64,000 nt of DNA from Kiloniella majae (GTDB lineage: Bacteria > Pseudomonadota > Alphaproteobacteria > Kiloniellales > Kiloniellaceae). Under the pieces are notes generated by a model, which saw only the letters and a program-made list of their open reading frames with translations, was not told the DNA's origin and made no database searches. The stretch covers positions 682,001-746,000 of the forward strand of contig NZ_MTSZ01000001.1 in assembly GCF_002118315.1 (NCBI RefSeq). Direction: 5' to 3'. Of this stretch, positions 7,613-16,567 are shown piece by piece (the stretch's first letter is position 1; each line of letters starts with the position of its first letter). A program made the translations under genes and the position numbers.

Positions 7613-8086
7613 ATGATCGACGAAAATGATGAAGATGAATTTGAGCACATAGAAAGCTCGCTTGATGACCTAAGTCATGCAGAGTTTCTTATGATTTATC
7701 AGGAAGCTGGCGAAAATCTTTTGTTTGCCAAACGCCAACAATGGCAATCGATTGCCTATTTAAGCCTGGCCTATGTTGCAATCTACTTCCTCGCTAAGGC
7801 AAATGCCTATGATGCAAAATTCCTTAATTACCTTATTGCTTGCTCCTTAGTTTTAACAGTATTTGCAATTGCGACAGAAATCTTTCTGCAATTCTGGCAG
7901 ATAAACGAAAAACGGATTATTCGTGAAGTATCCAAACACCTATCAACATCGACACAACGGGTTCGCGCCCTCAAATCGCGTGGAGAGTCCAATGCCCATC
8001 GCTATACAATGCTCTTCATGCTGATGGCCTATATTCTTATGGCCCAAATTGCCCTCTTACGTGTGTTGTGGAATATGGCAAACTGA
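7613..8086 (+). CDS. Small membrane protein of unknown function
   Basis: The 157-residue protein has an acidic N terminus (MIDENDEDEFEH), then three hydrophobic segments at about residues 48-63, 72-95 and 135-155, giving an inner-membrane protein. Between the second and third lies a charged cytoplasmic helix (ISEKRIIREVSKHL-like). No known family is recognised. The start at 7613 has GAGG six bases upstream; the frame stays open to 7505, but those residues are not needed and have no better site. A strong terminator follows, so this is a single-gene unit. Confidence 0.62.
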   Translation: MIDENDEDEFEHIESSLDDLSHAEFLMIYQEAGENLLFAKRQQWQSIAYLSLAYVAIYFLAKANAYDAKFLNYLIACSLVLTVFAIATEIFLQFWQINEKRIIREVSKHLSTSTQRVRALKSRGESNAHRYTMLFMLMAYILMAQIALLRVLWNMAN

Positions 8087-8120
8087 TCGCTCTCTCCTAT
8101 TCTATTTCACAACACTCGCA

Positions 8121-8155
8121 GGCCCGCCCGATAATAACTTGTGGCGGGCCTTTTT
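8121..8155 (+). terminator. Rho-independent terminator
   Basis: GGCCCGCC (8121-8128) pairs perfectly with GGCGGGCC (8143-8150), followed by five T. It closes the membrane protein gene 7613-8086. Confidence 0.88.
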
Positions 8156-8268
8156 CTTCCAGTAAGTGTATTATTCCATTTGCAAAAATTCTTATCATAC
8201 ATTTGAACCTTCCCTAAATTAGTAGGAATTGCTACTCTATCTTTTCTGTAAATGTCCAAGGAAAACCA

Positions 8269-8925
8269 GTGACGTTCTCAATGCAAAACAACCGACAGAA
8301 TATCATTTTTGCATTATTAATCGCGCTTGCCTGTTCAACAACTACGGACCATGTCCACGCCAAATATGTCACCATATCCAAAGCCCCTAAAAGCTTTCTA
8401 AATAAAACGCAACAAGCTCAGTTCCACCACCGCTGGTTACGTGAATTTCATTCCTACAATAAAAATAAATCAAAGCGCGTTCGGAACTGGTACCAAAATC
8501 TGATGGCTCAAAAATCGAGTGACACAGTCAAGGAACTCAAATCTCTCTATGCCCTGGCAGGTCGTAATGTGAAGTATAAAACAGAGCGCAAAGACTATTG
8601 GTCAACTCCAGGAGAAACCATCGCCCGTGGATACGGAGATTGTGATGATTATGCGCATGTTTACCTCACATCGGCAGCTTTACTGGGCTACGATCAGCGC
8701 GACCTCTGGATGGTTGCGGGGACATTTTACGGGCGATACGGCCCGGTTGGCCATGCGGTTGCAGTTGTCGAAACAAAGTCGGGCGATCAATACGTACTCG
8801 ACAACCTCTATCAACGGGTCATTTCCGAAGAACAACATCACAGCTTCAAACCCAGTTATGAAATCAATATGGAAGAACAAGCTGCGTTTGTCAGCGTAAA
8901 TACGCAATTTCATGATGCTTTCTGA
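8269..8925 (+). CDS. Periplasmic transglutaminase-like cysteine peptidase (BTLCP/LapG type)
   Basis: The protein has a signal peptide (hydrophobic 12-22, cleavage near residue 31) and the catalytic triad of the BTLCP family: Cys125 in GYGDCDDYA, His162 in VGHAVAVV and Asp178 in YVLDNL. In Pseudomonas the family member LapG cleaves a large surface adhesin when cyclic-di-GMP falls. A partner LapD or adhesin gene is not in this window, so the substrate is open. The GTG at 8269 is chosen because AGGA lies six bases upstream; the ATG at 8281 is too far from it. Confidence 0.83.
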   Translation: MTFSMQNNRQNIIFALLIALACSTTTDHVHAKYVTISKAPKSFLNKTQQAQFHHRWLREFHSYNKNKSKRVRNWYQNLMAQKSSDTVKELKSLYALAGRNVKYKTERKDYWSTPGETIARGYGDCDDYAHVYLTSAALLGYDQRDLWMVAGTFYGRYGPVGHAVAVVETKSGDQYVLDNLYQRVISEEQHHSFKPSYEINMEEQAAFVSVNTQFHDAF

Positions 8926-8974
8926 CTCTACTTAGCAACATCATTTTCTCTTTAACTCATGCCAAAGCGATAAA

Positions 8975-9865
8975 ATGAAAAAGTCCATCCCTAGCAACTT
9001 AATAATCACGGCTCTTTTTCTGACTTTGGGTCTTTCTTTGTGTTCGCAACTTTCACAGGCCGAAGCACAAGACAATACGCTAGAAAGAATCAAAGAAACT
9101 AACAGCTTTGTCATTGGCTATCGCAATGAAAAACACCCCTTCTCCAATGTCACGGCAGCAGGTGACGTAGAAGGTTATTCGATCGACCTTTGTAACGGTA
9201 TATACGAAAAGTTGAAACATGACCTTGATCAACCGGATCTTGAATTAAAAATGGTTGAAGTGACAGCCGATAACCGCTTTGACTATGTACAAGATGGGAA
9301 GGTGGACATTGTTTGCGGCACGACATCCTGGACATTCAAGCGTCAAGAGAAGGTAGGATTTAGCCTCTTAACCTATGTCACAGGTGCTGAAATGCTCGTG
9401 AAAGATGATAGTCGGATCAGAAGTCTTAAAAGCCTCAAAGGGAAAAAGGCTGGTATAATCTATGGTACTCTCACTGCCGACACCATCGCCAAACGCGTAG
9501 AACGTGACCAACTTGACATTGAACTCGTTACTTACAAGCATCCCAAGACAGGTATTGAAGCACTAGAGAACGGAGAGATTGATGCTTACATAGCTGATCG
9601 TATCATCTTAATCGGTTTACTTGATGCAGCAGATGCTCCGAATGACCTTAAGCTGGTCAATCGCTTTTATACTTACGATCCCTACGCCTTAATGTTCGCA
9701 CGTCAGTCATTAGACTTCAAACTCCTTGTCGACCGTTATCTGGCCGGTCTTTACCGCAGTGAAAAATCCCTGGAACTCTTTAACAAATGGTTCTCGCATA
9801 TGGGAATTCGTTCCAATGAAAATATCCTTCGCGCCATGTTCAAATTACAAAGTATTCCTGAATAG
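8975..9865 (+). CDS. Extracellular solute-binding protein, family 3 (amino-acid type)
   Basis: A 296-residue periplasmic protein: signal peptide 1-31 (cleavage near AEA), then the family 3 fold. Signature segments are VEGYSIDLCNGIYEKLK, KVDIVCGTTSWTFKRQEKVGFS and SLKGKKAGIIYGTLTADTI. Proteins like GltI deliver amino acids to an ABC permease. No permease or ATPase gene is adjacent; instead a second family 3 protein (9974) and a hybrid histidine kinase (10911) follow on the same strand. Signalling rather than uptake is therefore possible, but this is inference. Confidence 0.82.
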   Translation: MKKSIPSNLIITALFLTLGLSLCSQLSQAEAQDNTLERIKETNSFVIGYRNEKHPFSNVTAAGDVEGYSIDLCNGIYEKLKHDLDQPDLELKMVEVTADNRFDYVQDGKVDIVCGTTSWTFKRQEKVGFSLLTYVTGAEMLVKDDSRIRSLKSLKGKKAGIIYGTLTADTIAKRVERDQLDIELVTYKHPKTGIEALENGEIDAYIADRIILIGLLDAADAPNDLKLVNRFYTYDPYALMFARQSLDFKLLVDRYLAGLYRSEKSLELFNKWFSHMGIRSNENILRAMFKLQSIPE

Positions 9866-9973
9866 GCCTTACAAATCTTGACCAAAAAATAAATTTTCCA
9901 ACACAAATCGAATTAAAAAGAGTACACTCAAGAATTGAGAAAGAGCTGTTTGCAAGGCACCGGAGTGTATAAC

Positions 9974-10729
9974 TTGAAGTTTTTGCCCCTGGTTTTCTTC
10001 ATTCTATCCTGTCCATTTGTAGCTGCAGCTACACCGTTGAAGCTGGCCTTTCCTGAAAGCTACGCCCCCATGGTCTGGACTGAAGACGGGCAGATGAAAG
10101 GCGTTGTTATTGACGTTCTTAATACAGTTCTCAGAAACAAACTGAATATAGAGACCCAATACGATGGATACCCCTGGTCTCGCGCCCAAGTGAACGTCAA
10201 AAAAGGGATCGCAGACGCTTTTGTCACCATACCAATACCAGAACGGCTTAAATACACTGCCTGCAGCAAGGAACCTGTTTTTTCCGGTGACATTGTCATT
10301 TACACCTATGTAGATCACCCTCAACGCGATCAAATCTTGGCAATCAAGTCAGCCCAGGATCTTATGAAGTTTGTCCTGGTGGATTACAGAGGAAATGGCT
10401 GGCTCAAAAGCAAACTTCCAGATGCAAAAGTTGTCTGGACAGACACACTGGAACAAACCTACAAGCTACTCGCGAACAAACGCGCAGATATTATTGTCCG
10501 GGACACTGTCAACTTCGATTACTTCGCACGAGATAACCACTATACAAACCGCATCGAAAAAACATCCGTGGTTGTCGACACAATCAATATTCATCTATGC
10601 ATCAACAAGAAATCAAAATACACAAACATACTGCCGGACTTTGATCGCGCCATTAAAGACCTCCACAGCCAAGGAACCATCAACGCTATTATTGATAGCT
10701 ATACCAAACCATCCGTTCCCTTAAATTAG
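9974..10729 (+). CDS. Second family 3 solute-binding protein
   Basis: A 251-residue periplasmic binding protein with a good Sec signal (KFLPLVFFILSCPFVAAA). Family 3 features are PMVWTEDGQMKGVVIDVLN, a YPWSRAQVNVKKGIADAFVT loop typical of the PAAT-like orphan group, and a late DTINIHLCINKKS. The TTG at 9974 is chosen because GGAG is eight bases upstream; GTG at 9965 and TTG at 9935 are in-frame alternatives. It is not closely similar to the gene before it, so it is not a recent duplicate. No transporter is linked. Confidence 0.78.
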   Translation: MKFLPLVFFILSCPFVAAATPLKLAFPESYAPMVWTEDGQMKGVVIDVLNTVLRNKLNIETQYDGYPWSRAQVNVKKGIADAFVTIPIPERLKYTACSKEPVFSGDIVIYTYVDHPQRDQILAIKSAQDLMKFVLVDYRGNGWLKSKLPDAKVVWTDTLEQTYKLLANKRADIIVRDTVNFDYFARDNHYTNRIEKTSVVVDTINIHLCINKKSKYTNILPDFDRAIKDLHSQGTINAIIDSYTKPSVPLN

Positions 10730-10910
10730 CAATATCCGTCAACAAAATAACGCTACATATGATCAAAATATCATCGCAGTAGTTGTATTTTAATTAAGTA
10801 TTTCTTATCAAAATTATATCACTGTGATGCCATTAGGATTTAAGACTAAAGCTTAGAACTAACGGCAAAATATTTTCCACTATCAATAGATGCTCAGATC
10901 ATAGGATCAT

Positions 10911-13418
10911 ATGACCAGGCCATTGGAACAAGGACATAAGACAGGTGACACCCTTCTCTCTGAGCAAGAGCAGAAAGCATCATCCCCTGATGCTTTTGCT
11001 ATTTTCAATAAACGTGGCCTGCTGATCAATTATAGCCACGATCTGCAGCAAGTGCTTCACCCTTCAGATAAGTCACTAGACAAAATCATAGAACCGAATA
11101 TCCCTATCTCCTCATTTATGGACAGAATTGTTGCTGATGCCGGGCGACATTTAACGGAAAGCCAACGAATTTCCTGGCGCAAAGACTTACGGGATTATGA
11201 AAACGGCAAGCTGACGAGCATTAACCTGGCTGGTTTGGGAAACTTAAGAATTACCAGCACAAGACACACGCTTCATGATGGTGCGATACTCTATACCTTC
11301 AGAGCATCGCCACTCTTGCCACGCACATCACACGAAGCTCAAAAAGTTGCTGAACAAGTTTTATCTGCACTGGAAGACATCAGTGTCGGCTTCATCCTCT
11401 ACGATGAACAAGGCAAACTCGTATTTTGTAATGCCCGCCATAGAGAACTCTACCCTGAAGTCGCTCACATGTTTCAATCTGGTGTTGATCGTCAGGAAAT
11501 ACTCAACGCTTATTGGGACAAGATAGGCGATAAAGCGTCTGCCATTGATAAAGGAGCCAAATGGAACCGGGATGGCCTTTCACCACGCGGAGATAAAGAA
11601 CGGCAACTTCCAAATGGTCGGTGGATTCAAATCAGCGAGTTGGAAAGTAAAGCCGGTGGCATTGTTGCGGTAAGAACTGAAATCACAGACCTCAAAGCTC
11701 ATCAATCCGTTCTCTTTAAAGTCAATGAACGGCTGTTGGAACAGGCACAAGAACTGGAAGATACTTCGAAGGCAGCCAAGAAGGCAACAGAAGCCAAATC
11801 AAGCTTTCTCTCAACCATGAGCCATGAAATTCGAACGCCCTTAAATGGCGTTATCGGCATGGCACAGCTGTTAAGGGACTCAGACCTTAACAATGATCAG
11901 AAAACCCAACTGGACATTATTATAACCTCAGGCCTCAGCCTTCTTGAAATCATCAATGATATTCTGGACATGAGCAAGATCGAAACCGGCAACGTAGAGC
12001 TGGAACATACAGCTTTTGACCTGCAGGAAATGATCGAAACAGTCACAACGCCTCTCCTCTCCCTTGCGGAAGACAACGGGCTTTACCTCACCACAAATAT
12101 TACAGAAACTTGCCCACAACACATCAAGACAGACAGTACAAAGTTACGGCAAATCCTGACAAACCTATTGAGCAATGCCATTAAATTCACCCTAAGTGGC
12201 GGGGTTACACTATCTGTTGAAAAGCTCTCATTCGATGATCCTCGTTGTCGTGATTTCATGTCCATGAAAAGTAAAACCACACGACAACAAAATATCCTGA
12301 TTATAAGCGTCAGAGATACTGGAACAGGCATTGCCGAAGACAGAATAGAGTCAATATTTCAATCCTTTACCCAAGAAGACAACACCATCACTCGTAAGTT
12401 TGGCGGCACTGGACTTGGTCTGGCGATTGTGAAAAATTTGGCAGAAATGCTGGGGGGAAAGATCAGAGTATCAAGTAAACTCAATATTGGCAGTGAGTTC
12501 GAGCTTATTTTCCCCGTCTATACACCAAATAGCGAAGAAATCACCCTGCTGGAAGAACAGCATATACCGCTGGATGAGCTGAATTGTCCGCCTCTCGACA
12601 TTCTGGTTGCCGAAGACAATATGGTCAATGCGACCATCGCAAAAGCTTTCCTTGAAAAATTTGGCCACCATCCAACCATCGTTATAAACGGACAACAAGC
12701 GGTTGATGCCCTGAACCATAACAGTTTTGATCTGATTTTTATGGATATTCACATGCCGCAAATGGACGGCATGGAAGCCACCTCGATCATACGTGAAGGG
12801 GAAAGGCAACCGGATATACCTATTATCGGCCTGACAGCCGAAGCCTTTCGAGAACGTCATGCCCATTTCAAGGAAATAGGTATGAACGATGTCTTGTCAA
12901 AACCCTTTACTGAACAACAACTAAAAGGCACTATCGTTAAATATATGGACACAATCAATCAGCAAAGAAAAACTGATCCATCAAGACCTTCGCAGTTTTC
13001 GTCTCGCACAAAAGAAACTGTGAAAGAAGAGTTCACAGAAGAGGTTTCGCCGAACATGACAAGTACCCCAGATGAAACAGGCATGCCAATCGGCTCCGAA
13101 GAGGAATATGATCTCATGAAATCGCAAATAGGCGACGAGGTCTTGGCTGAGTTAATCGGAATGGCACCGGATACGATAAACACCCAAATAGACAAATTAA
13201 AAGAAGGCGTGTCATCAGCTGACAGCGAGTTAATTTACCTCGCCGCACATACAATCAAAGGATCAGCCAGTTCCATGTTTGCACCCCGTTTGGCAGAACA
13301 GGCAAAAACCATGGAAAGCCATTCAAAAGATATGACTGCTGCAGGCAACTATTTACCAACGCTTCAGCAAACAGCCGAAGAGACAATTAACTGGTGGAAC
13401 AATAAACTTAACGCATAA
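10911..13418 (+). CDS. Soluble PAS hybrid histidine kinase with receiver and HPt
   Basis: 835 residues without membrane segments. Order: a degenerate N-terminal PAS (about 20-130), a PAS domain (about 145-260), HisKA with phospho-His near 304 (STMSHEIRTP), HATPase with N-box LLSNAIKFT near 417 and G-boxes near 468 and 500 (GGTGLGLAI), a receiver with Asp near 612 (DLIFMDIHMP), and a C-terminal HPt with His near 779 (AAHTIKGSAS). It thus carries a full His-Asp-His relay and would pass phosphate to a separate response regulator, which is not adjacent. It follows the two solute-binding protein genes by 181 bases. Confidence 0.9.
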   Translation: MTRPLEQGHKTGDTLLSEQEQKASSPDAFAIFNKRGLLINYSHDLQQVLHPSDKSLDKIIEPNIPISSFMDRIVADAGRHLTESQRISWRKDLRDYENGKLTSINLAGLGNLRITSTRHTLHDGAILYTFRASPLLPRTSHEAQKVAEQVLSALEDISVGFILYDEQGKLVFCNARHRELYPEVAHMFQSGVDRQEILNAYWDKIGDKASAIDKGAKWNRDGLSPRGDKERQLPNGRWIQISELESKAGGIVAVRTEITDLKAHQSVLFKVNERLLEQAQELEDTSKAAKKATEAKSSFLSTMSHEIRTPLNGVIGMAQLLRDSDLNNDQKTQLDIIITSGLSLLEIINDILDMSKIETGNVELEHTAFDLQEMIETVTTPLLSLAEDNGLYLTTNITETCPQHIKTDSTKLRQILTNLLSNAIKFTLSGGVTLSVEKLSFDDPRCRDFMSMKSKTTRQQNILIISVRDTGTGIAEDRIESIFQSFTQEDNTITRKFGGTGLGLAIVKNLAEMLGGKIRVSSKLNIGSEFELIFPVYTPNSEEITLLEEQHIPLDELNCPPLDILVAEDNMVNATIAKAFLEKFGHHPTIVINGQQAVDALNHNSFDLIFMDIHMPQMDGMEATSIIREGERQPDIPIIGLTAEAFRERHAHFKEIGMNDVLSKPFTEQQLKGTIVKYMDTINQQRKTDPSRPSQFSSRTKETVKEEFTEEVSPNMTSTPDETGMPIGSEEEYDLMKSQIGDEVLAELIGMAPDTINTQIDKLKEGVSSADSELIYLAAHTIKGSASSMFAPRLAEQAKTMESHSKDMTAAGNYLPTLQQTAEETINWWNNKLNA

Positions 13419-13609
13419 GAAATGACCCTTATCAAAAGTGTCAGATCTATCAGCACGACAATCATACCTGTACAAAATCGGTATCTTTAATTTGCGCCGG
13501 CCAAAAAGCGTCTGGTGTGAGAAGGCACTAGAGGATCCTCAGTTGGAACAGATGGACATCTGTCTTCTGCTCCAACCAATTTAGATACAGCTAAAAAAAC
13601 TGTATGCTT

Positions 13610-14206
13610 TTAATGTAACTTTCCCTCCGGAAATTGGTTTTTGGGAAATTGGCCTTTAGAGAGTTCATCTCGGGCAAGTCGGTTTTGATCTGAATGGTGG
13701 CGAAAAGATACATGCTCCTCGGGGAAAACCTCATTCAGTACAGATCCCAAGCGCCTTGATTTCTCCAGTAACTCTTCCAAACCAGGCCAATACCCTGCTC
13801 GGTCAAGTGTCAGTCGCCCAGCTGTTTCCATCGCCAAGGTATTTTCGGTTCTCGCGGCCTGTATCAACCACAACGAATTTAGCTCGGTCACGCAGATTTG
13901 CTGACGACAGATTTCACAACAAGATACAATAAACTCAAACGATGCCTTTCGTTCGTTTCGTATCGTCCGGATAAAAGCAGCCGTTGCGTTGACCACCCAC
14001 GCCCCATCATAGGGACCCAACTCTTTTTCCCCCAAAGCAAAGGCCTTTTCCCAAGCCAAAGAAGCAGGATCGGCATAGGATTGGCAATAAAAACGTAGCA
14101 ACTCCAGAACCAATAGCTCTGACGATTGAAAACGGTAATTACTCAATGGATAACTTTTAGATCTTTGCGACCAGTTGCCGTAATCTGGTGTTTTTGAACA
14201 GGTCAT
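13610..14206 (-). CDS. Conserved hypothetical protein with Cys cluster
   Basis: A 198-residue cytosolic protein, mostly helical (SSELLVLELLRFYCQSYAD, WVVNATAAFIRTIRNER). A central Cys/His-type cluster CCEICRQQICVTE could bind a metal. To my recollection similar proteins of unknown function occur in Rhodospirillales. The C terminus has a short repeated GQFPKNQFPEGK sequence, visible in the DNA as a near-duplication at 13612-13645. ATG 14206 is preferred; TTG at 14227 is an alternative. No operon partners. The function is not known. Confidence 0.6.
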   Translation of the reverse strand: MTCSKTPDYGNWSQRSKSYPLSNYRFQSSELLVLELLRFYCQSYADPASLAWEKAFALGEKELGPYDGAWVVNATAAFIRTIRNERKASFEFIVSCCEICRQQICVTELNSLWLIQAARTENTLAMETAGRLTLDRAGYWPGLEELLEKSRRLGSVLNEVFPEEHVSFRHHSDQNRLARDELSKGQFPKNQFPEGKLH

Positions 14207-14227
14207 TCTCTTCACTTTCCAGCTCAA

Positions 14228-14737
14228 GTCCGATAGAGGAAATAATGCGCAGTTTCCGTCACATCATTATGCTCTGTCTGATCAAGCCTTATGTTTTAAA
14301 ATGTCCTGACGTTTTTCTTTTGAGACGACCATTCTTGTGTGGCCAATCTTGCATGTAAGCACCGGGATTATTGAAAATCCATAGACCGGGGTCAAGAGAA
14401 GTAATTCAAAATAAATCAAACAATACCAATAAGCTAAAAGATTTAGATTTGTCATATATAATATAATCTTAACTATTTGGCGCTATTCTGTCCGTAATAA
14501 TAAATACGAACAGGTACACCGTGTTCATTTCTTTAGTCAGTGAATGAAGCCGTCTCAAGAAATGCACATCACAGTTTCTGGAATAATAATAACAAGCCAG
14601 ATTGCAAACCTGACAAGGGTTTAGGTTGTTACAAAAAATGAATAATTCAACGGTATCACATGTGATGATACCGTCAAAAACAGAACACCACTGCCATTGT
14701 AAAAACAGGCAGCTTCAGCAGCAGAACTGGATCACCT
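14228..14737. other. Intergenic region with a dyad before the kinase gene
   Basis: No credible gene on either strand. It contains ACGGTATCA (14650-14658) and its perfect inverted copy TGATACCGT (14666-14674), nested around TCACATGTGA, 64 bases before the kinase start at 14738. This is a candidate operator. The rest is A+T-rich with no terminator of note. Confidence 0.5.
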
Positions 14738-16375
14738 ATGGCTGATTTGGTTTCTCCTGAATGGCAAAAGCTTTGTGCAACCCAATTACCGATCCCTGTT
14801 CTTTATGTGGATGATGACACTTCTTTTGTCGAAGAAGTCAAAGAAGCTCTCGAGCCTTTGGGGTATAAAATAACCTCAGTCCCCTCGGCAAAAGACGCAT
14901 CTGAATTTCAAAGCCTGTCACCTGCATTTCTGGTTATTGTCAATCACACATTACCTGATAGTCCCGGTATAGATCTTATCAAACGACTACTGGCTCTCAG
15001 CCCTCAACTGCAGACCGTCTTTATTACGTCCCAAGAAACAGAGTATCAGGCCGCTGAAGCTCTACGGGCGGGCGTGACCTGCTATATTAACAAAGACCCC
15101 AAAGTTGTTTTCTTTGATGTCTTGCCAGCAATCCTTGAACGTACCTTGCTTCGCGCCGAGACAGCAAAAAGACAACAAGAACTGGAAACTGAAGTTCGGC
15201 AATCACAGCTTCGTCTATCACAAGCCGTTACTCTTTCTGAGCTTGGATTTTGGGAATGGGATGAAAAAAGGAACACTGCCCTATACTATTCGCCAGAACT
15301 CTTGAAAATTTATGAAATGGATGCCAGCCAGGTTGAATTGGGTTCCTGGACAGCAAATAAAGATCTAAAACACCTTCACCCGGAAGACTATGAAAACTAC
15401 CGCTACAAGTCCCATTTTCATGATGGCATATCAGACCGTTTTGATGTGGAATTCAGGATAATCAAAAAGGATGGGTCTATTGCACACCTGCGTGAAATCG
15501 GGCAGGCAATTCGTAACGACAAAGGAAATATTATCAGGTCCTATGGCACCGTTCAGGATATTACCCAAATCAAGACGACTGAACAAACTCTGCAACTAGC
15601 TCTGAGCGAAGCAGAAAAAGCGAACAGAACCAAAGCGTCTTTTTTGGCAACGATGAGCCACGAACTGCGAACGCCCCTAAACGCTATATTGGGATTCAGT
15701 GAGATTCTGACAGGGGAGCATTTCGGCCCTCTCGGGTCAGAAAAATATATGCACTATGCGCAGGATATACATAATTCCGGCAGTCATCTGCTAAATCTCA
15801 TTAGCAGTATTCTCGAAGTATCCTCTGCTGAAGCAGGTCAGCTTGAGATAAAAAAGGAACGCCTGCAGCTTTGCCAACTCATCAAAGACTGCTTTGAAGA
15901 AGCTGCGCCAACCCTTACAAAGGCAGAGATATACACAGAGATCTTGACCCCCAAAAATACGACCATCATAAACGCAGATGCCAGAGCACTTAGACAAATA
16001 TTATTTAATTTACTCACGAACGCTGCCAAGTTTACCCCCAAGAATGGTACTGTAACAATTACGCTTGACGAAGTAGCGGTTGAACAAACACATCAGTCTT
16101 CAGAAAATGTACCCGAACAGGATAGACAAAAGGCTACTATCCAAAAGCACGCACATATATCTATTGCAGATAGTGGCATCGGGATGGACCAAACAGATTT
16201 GTCCAAACTACAGCAACCCTTTACCAGAATGAACACCGATCCTCACCTGTCACAAGAAGGGATGGGGCTGGGACTCGCAATTGTGAAATCTTTGATCGAA
16301 GCTCACAATGGTATCATGGAAATCGAAAGTTATCCTGAACAGGGAACAACTGTGCACCTCTACCTTCCCCTTTAA
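14738..16375 (+). CDS. Histidine kinase with N-terminal pseudo-receiver and PAS
   Basis: 545 soluble residues: receiver-like domain (about 18-135), PAS_3-type domain (about 155-280, ELGFWEWDEKR), HisKA with His near 308 (ATMSHELRTP) and HATPase (LLTNAAKFTPKNG, MGLGLAIVKS). In the receiver the acidic pair (YVDDD), the Thr/Ser switch (FITSQE) and the Lys (INKDP) are kept, but the phosphoacceptor position is Asn69 (LVIVNHTLPDS) instead of Asp. The receiver therefore probably cannot be phosphorylated in the usual way and may bind a partner or ligand constitutively. The gene stands alone. Confidence 0.88.
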   Translation: MADLVSPEWQKLCATQLPIPVLYVDDDTSFVEEVKEALEPLGYKITSVPSAKDASEFQSLSPAFLVIVNHTLPDSPGIDLIKRLLALSPQLQTVFITSQETEYQAAEALRAGVTCYINKDPKVVFFDVLPAILERTLLRAETAKRQQELETEVRQSQLRLSQAVTLSELGFWEWDEKRNTALYYSPELLKIYEMDASQVELGSWTANKDLKHLHPEDYENYRYKSHFHDGISDRFDVEFRIIKKDGSIAHLREIGQAIRNDKGNIIRSYGTVQDITQIKTTEQTLQLALSEAEKANRTKASFLATMSHELRTPLNAILGFSEILTGEHFGPLGSEKYMHYAQDIHNSGSHLLNLISSILEVSSAEAGQLEIKKERLQLCQLIKDCFEEAAPTLTKAEIYTEILTPKNTTIINADARALRQILFNLLTNAAKFTPKNGTVTITLDEVAVEQTHQSSENVPEQDRQKATIQKHAHISIADSGIGMDQTDLSKLQQPFTRMNTDPHLSQEGMGLGLAIVKSLIEAHNGIMEIESYPEQGTTVHLYLPL

Positions 16376-16567
16376 AATTTCTCATTCCCAAGACTTTAAA
16401 TAGCTAAATCAAAACCTTATGAATGCTTGCCAGCCAAAAAGCATTCATAAGGCATCGAAGAAAATAACAATTAATAGTATAAATTCCTAATCAAATGACT
16501 TACTCTGTCATCAAAAGAGCACCAATAAAATTAAAGACGGTGCCACTAGTCATCAGGGAAATAAAAC

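Noticed and set aside
13536-13584. Dyad GTTGGA...TCCAAC after the HPt kinase as a terminator
   Set aside because: The nested stems are short and interrupted and no T-run follows; not strong enough to call.
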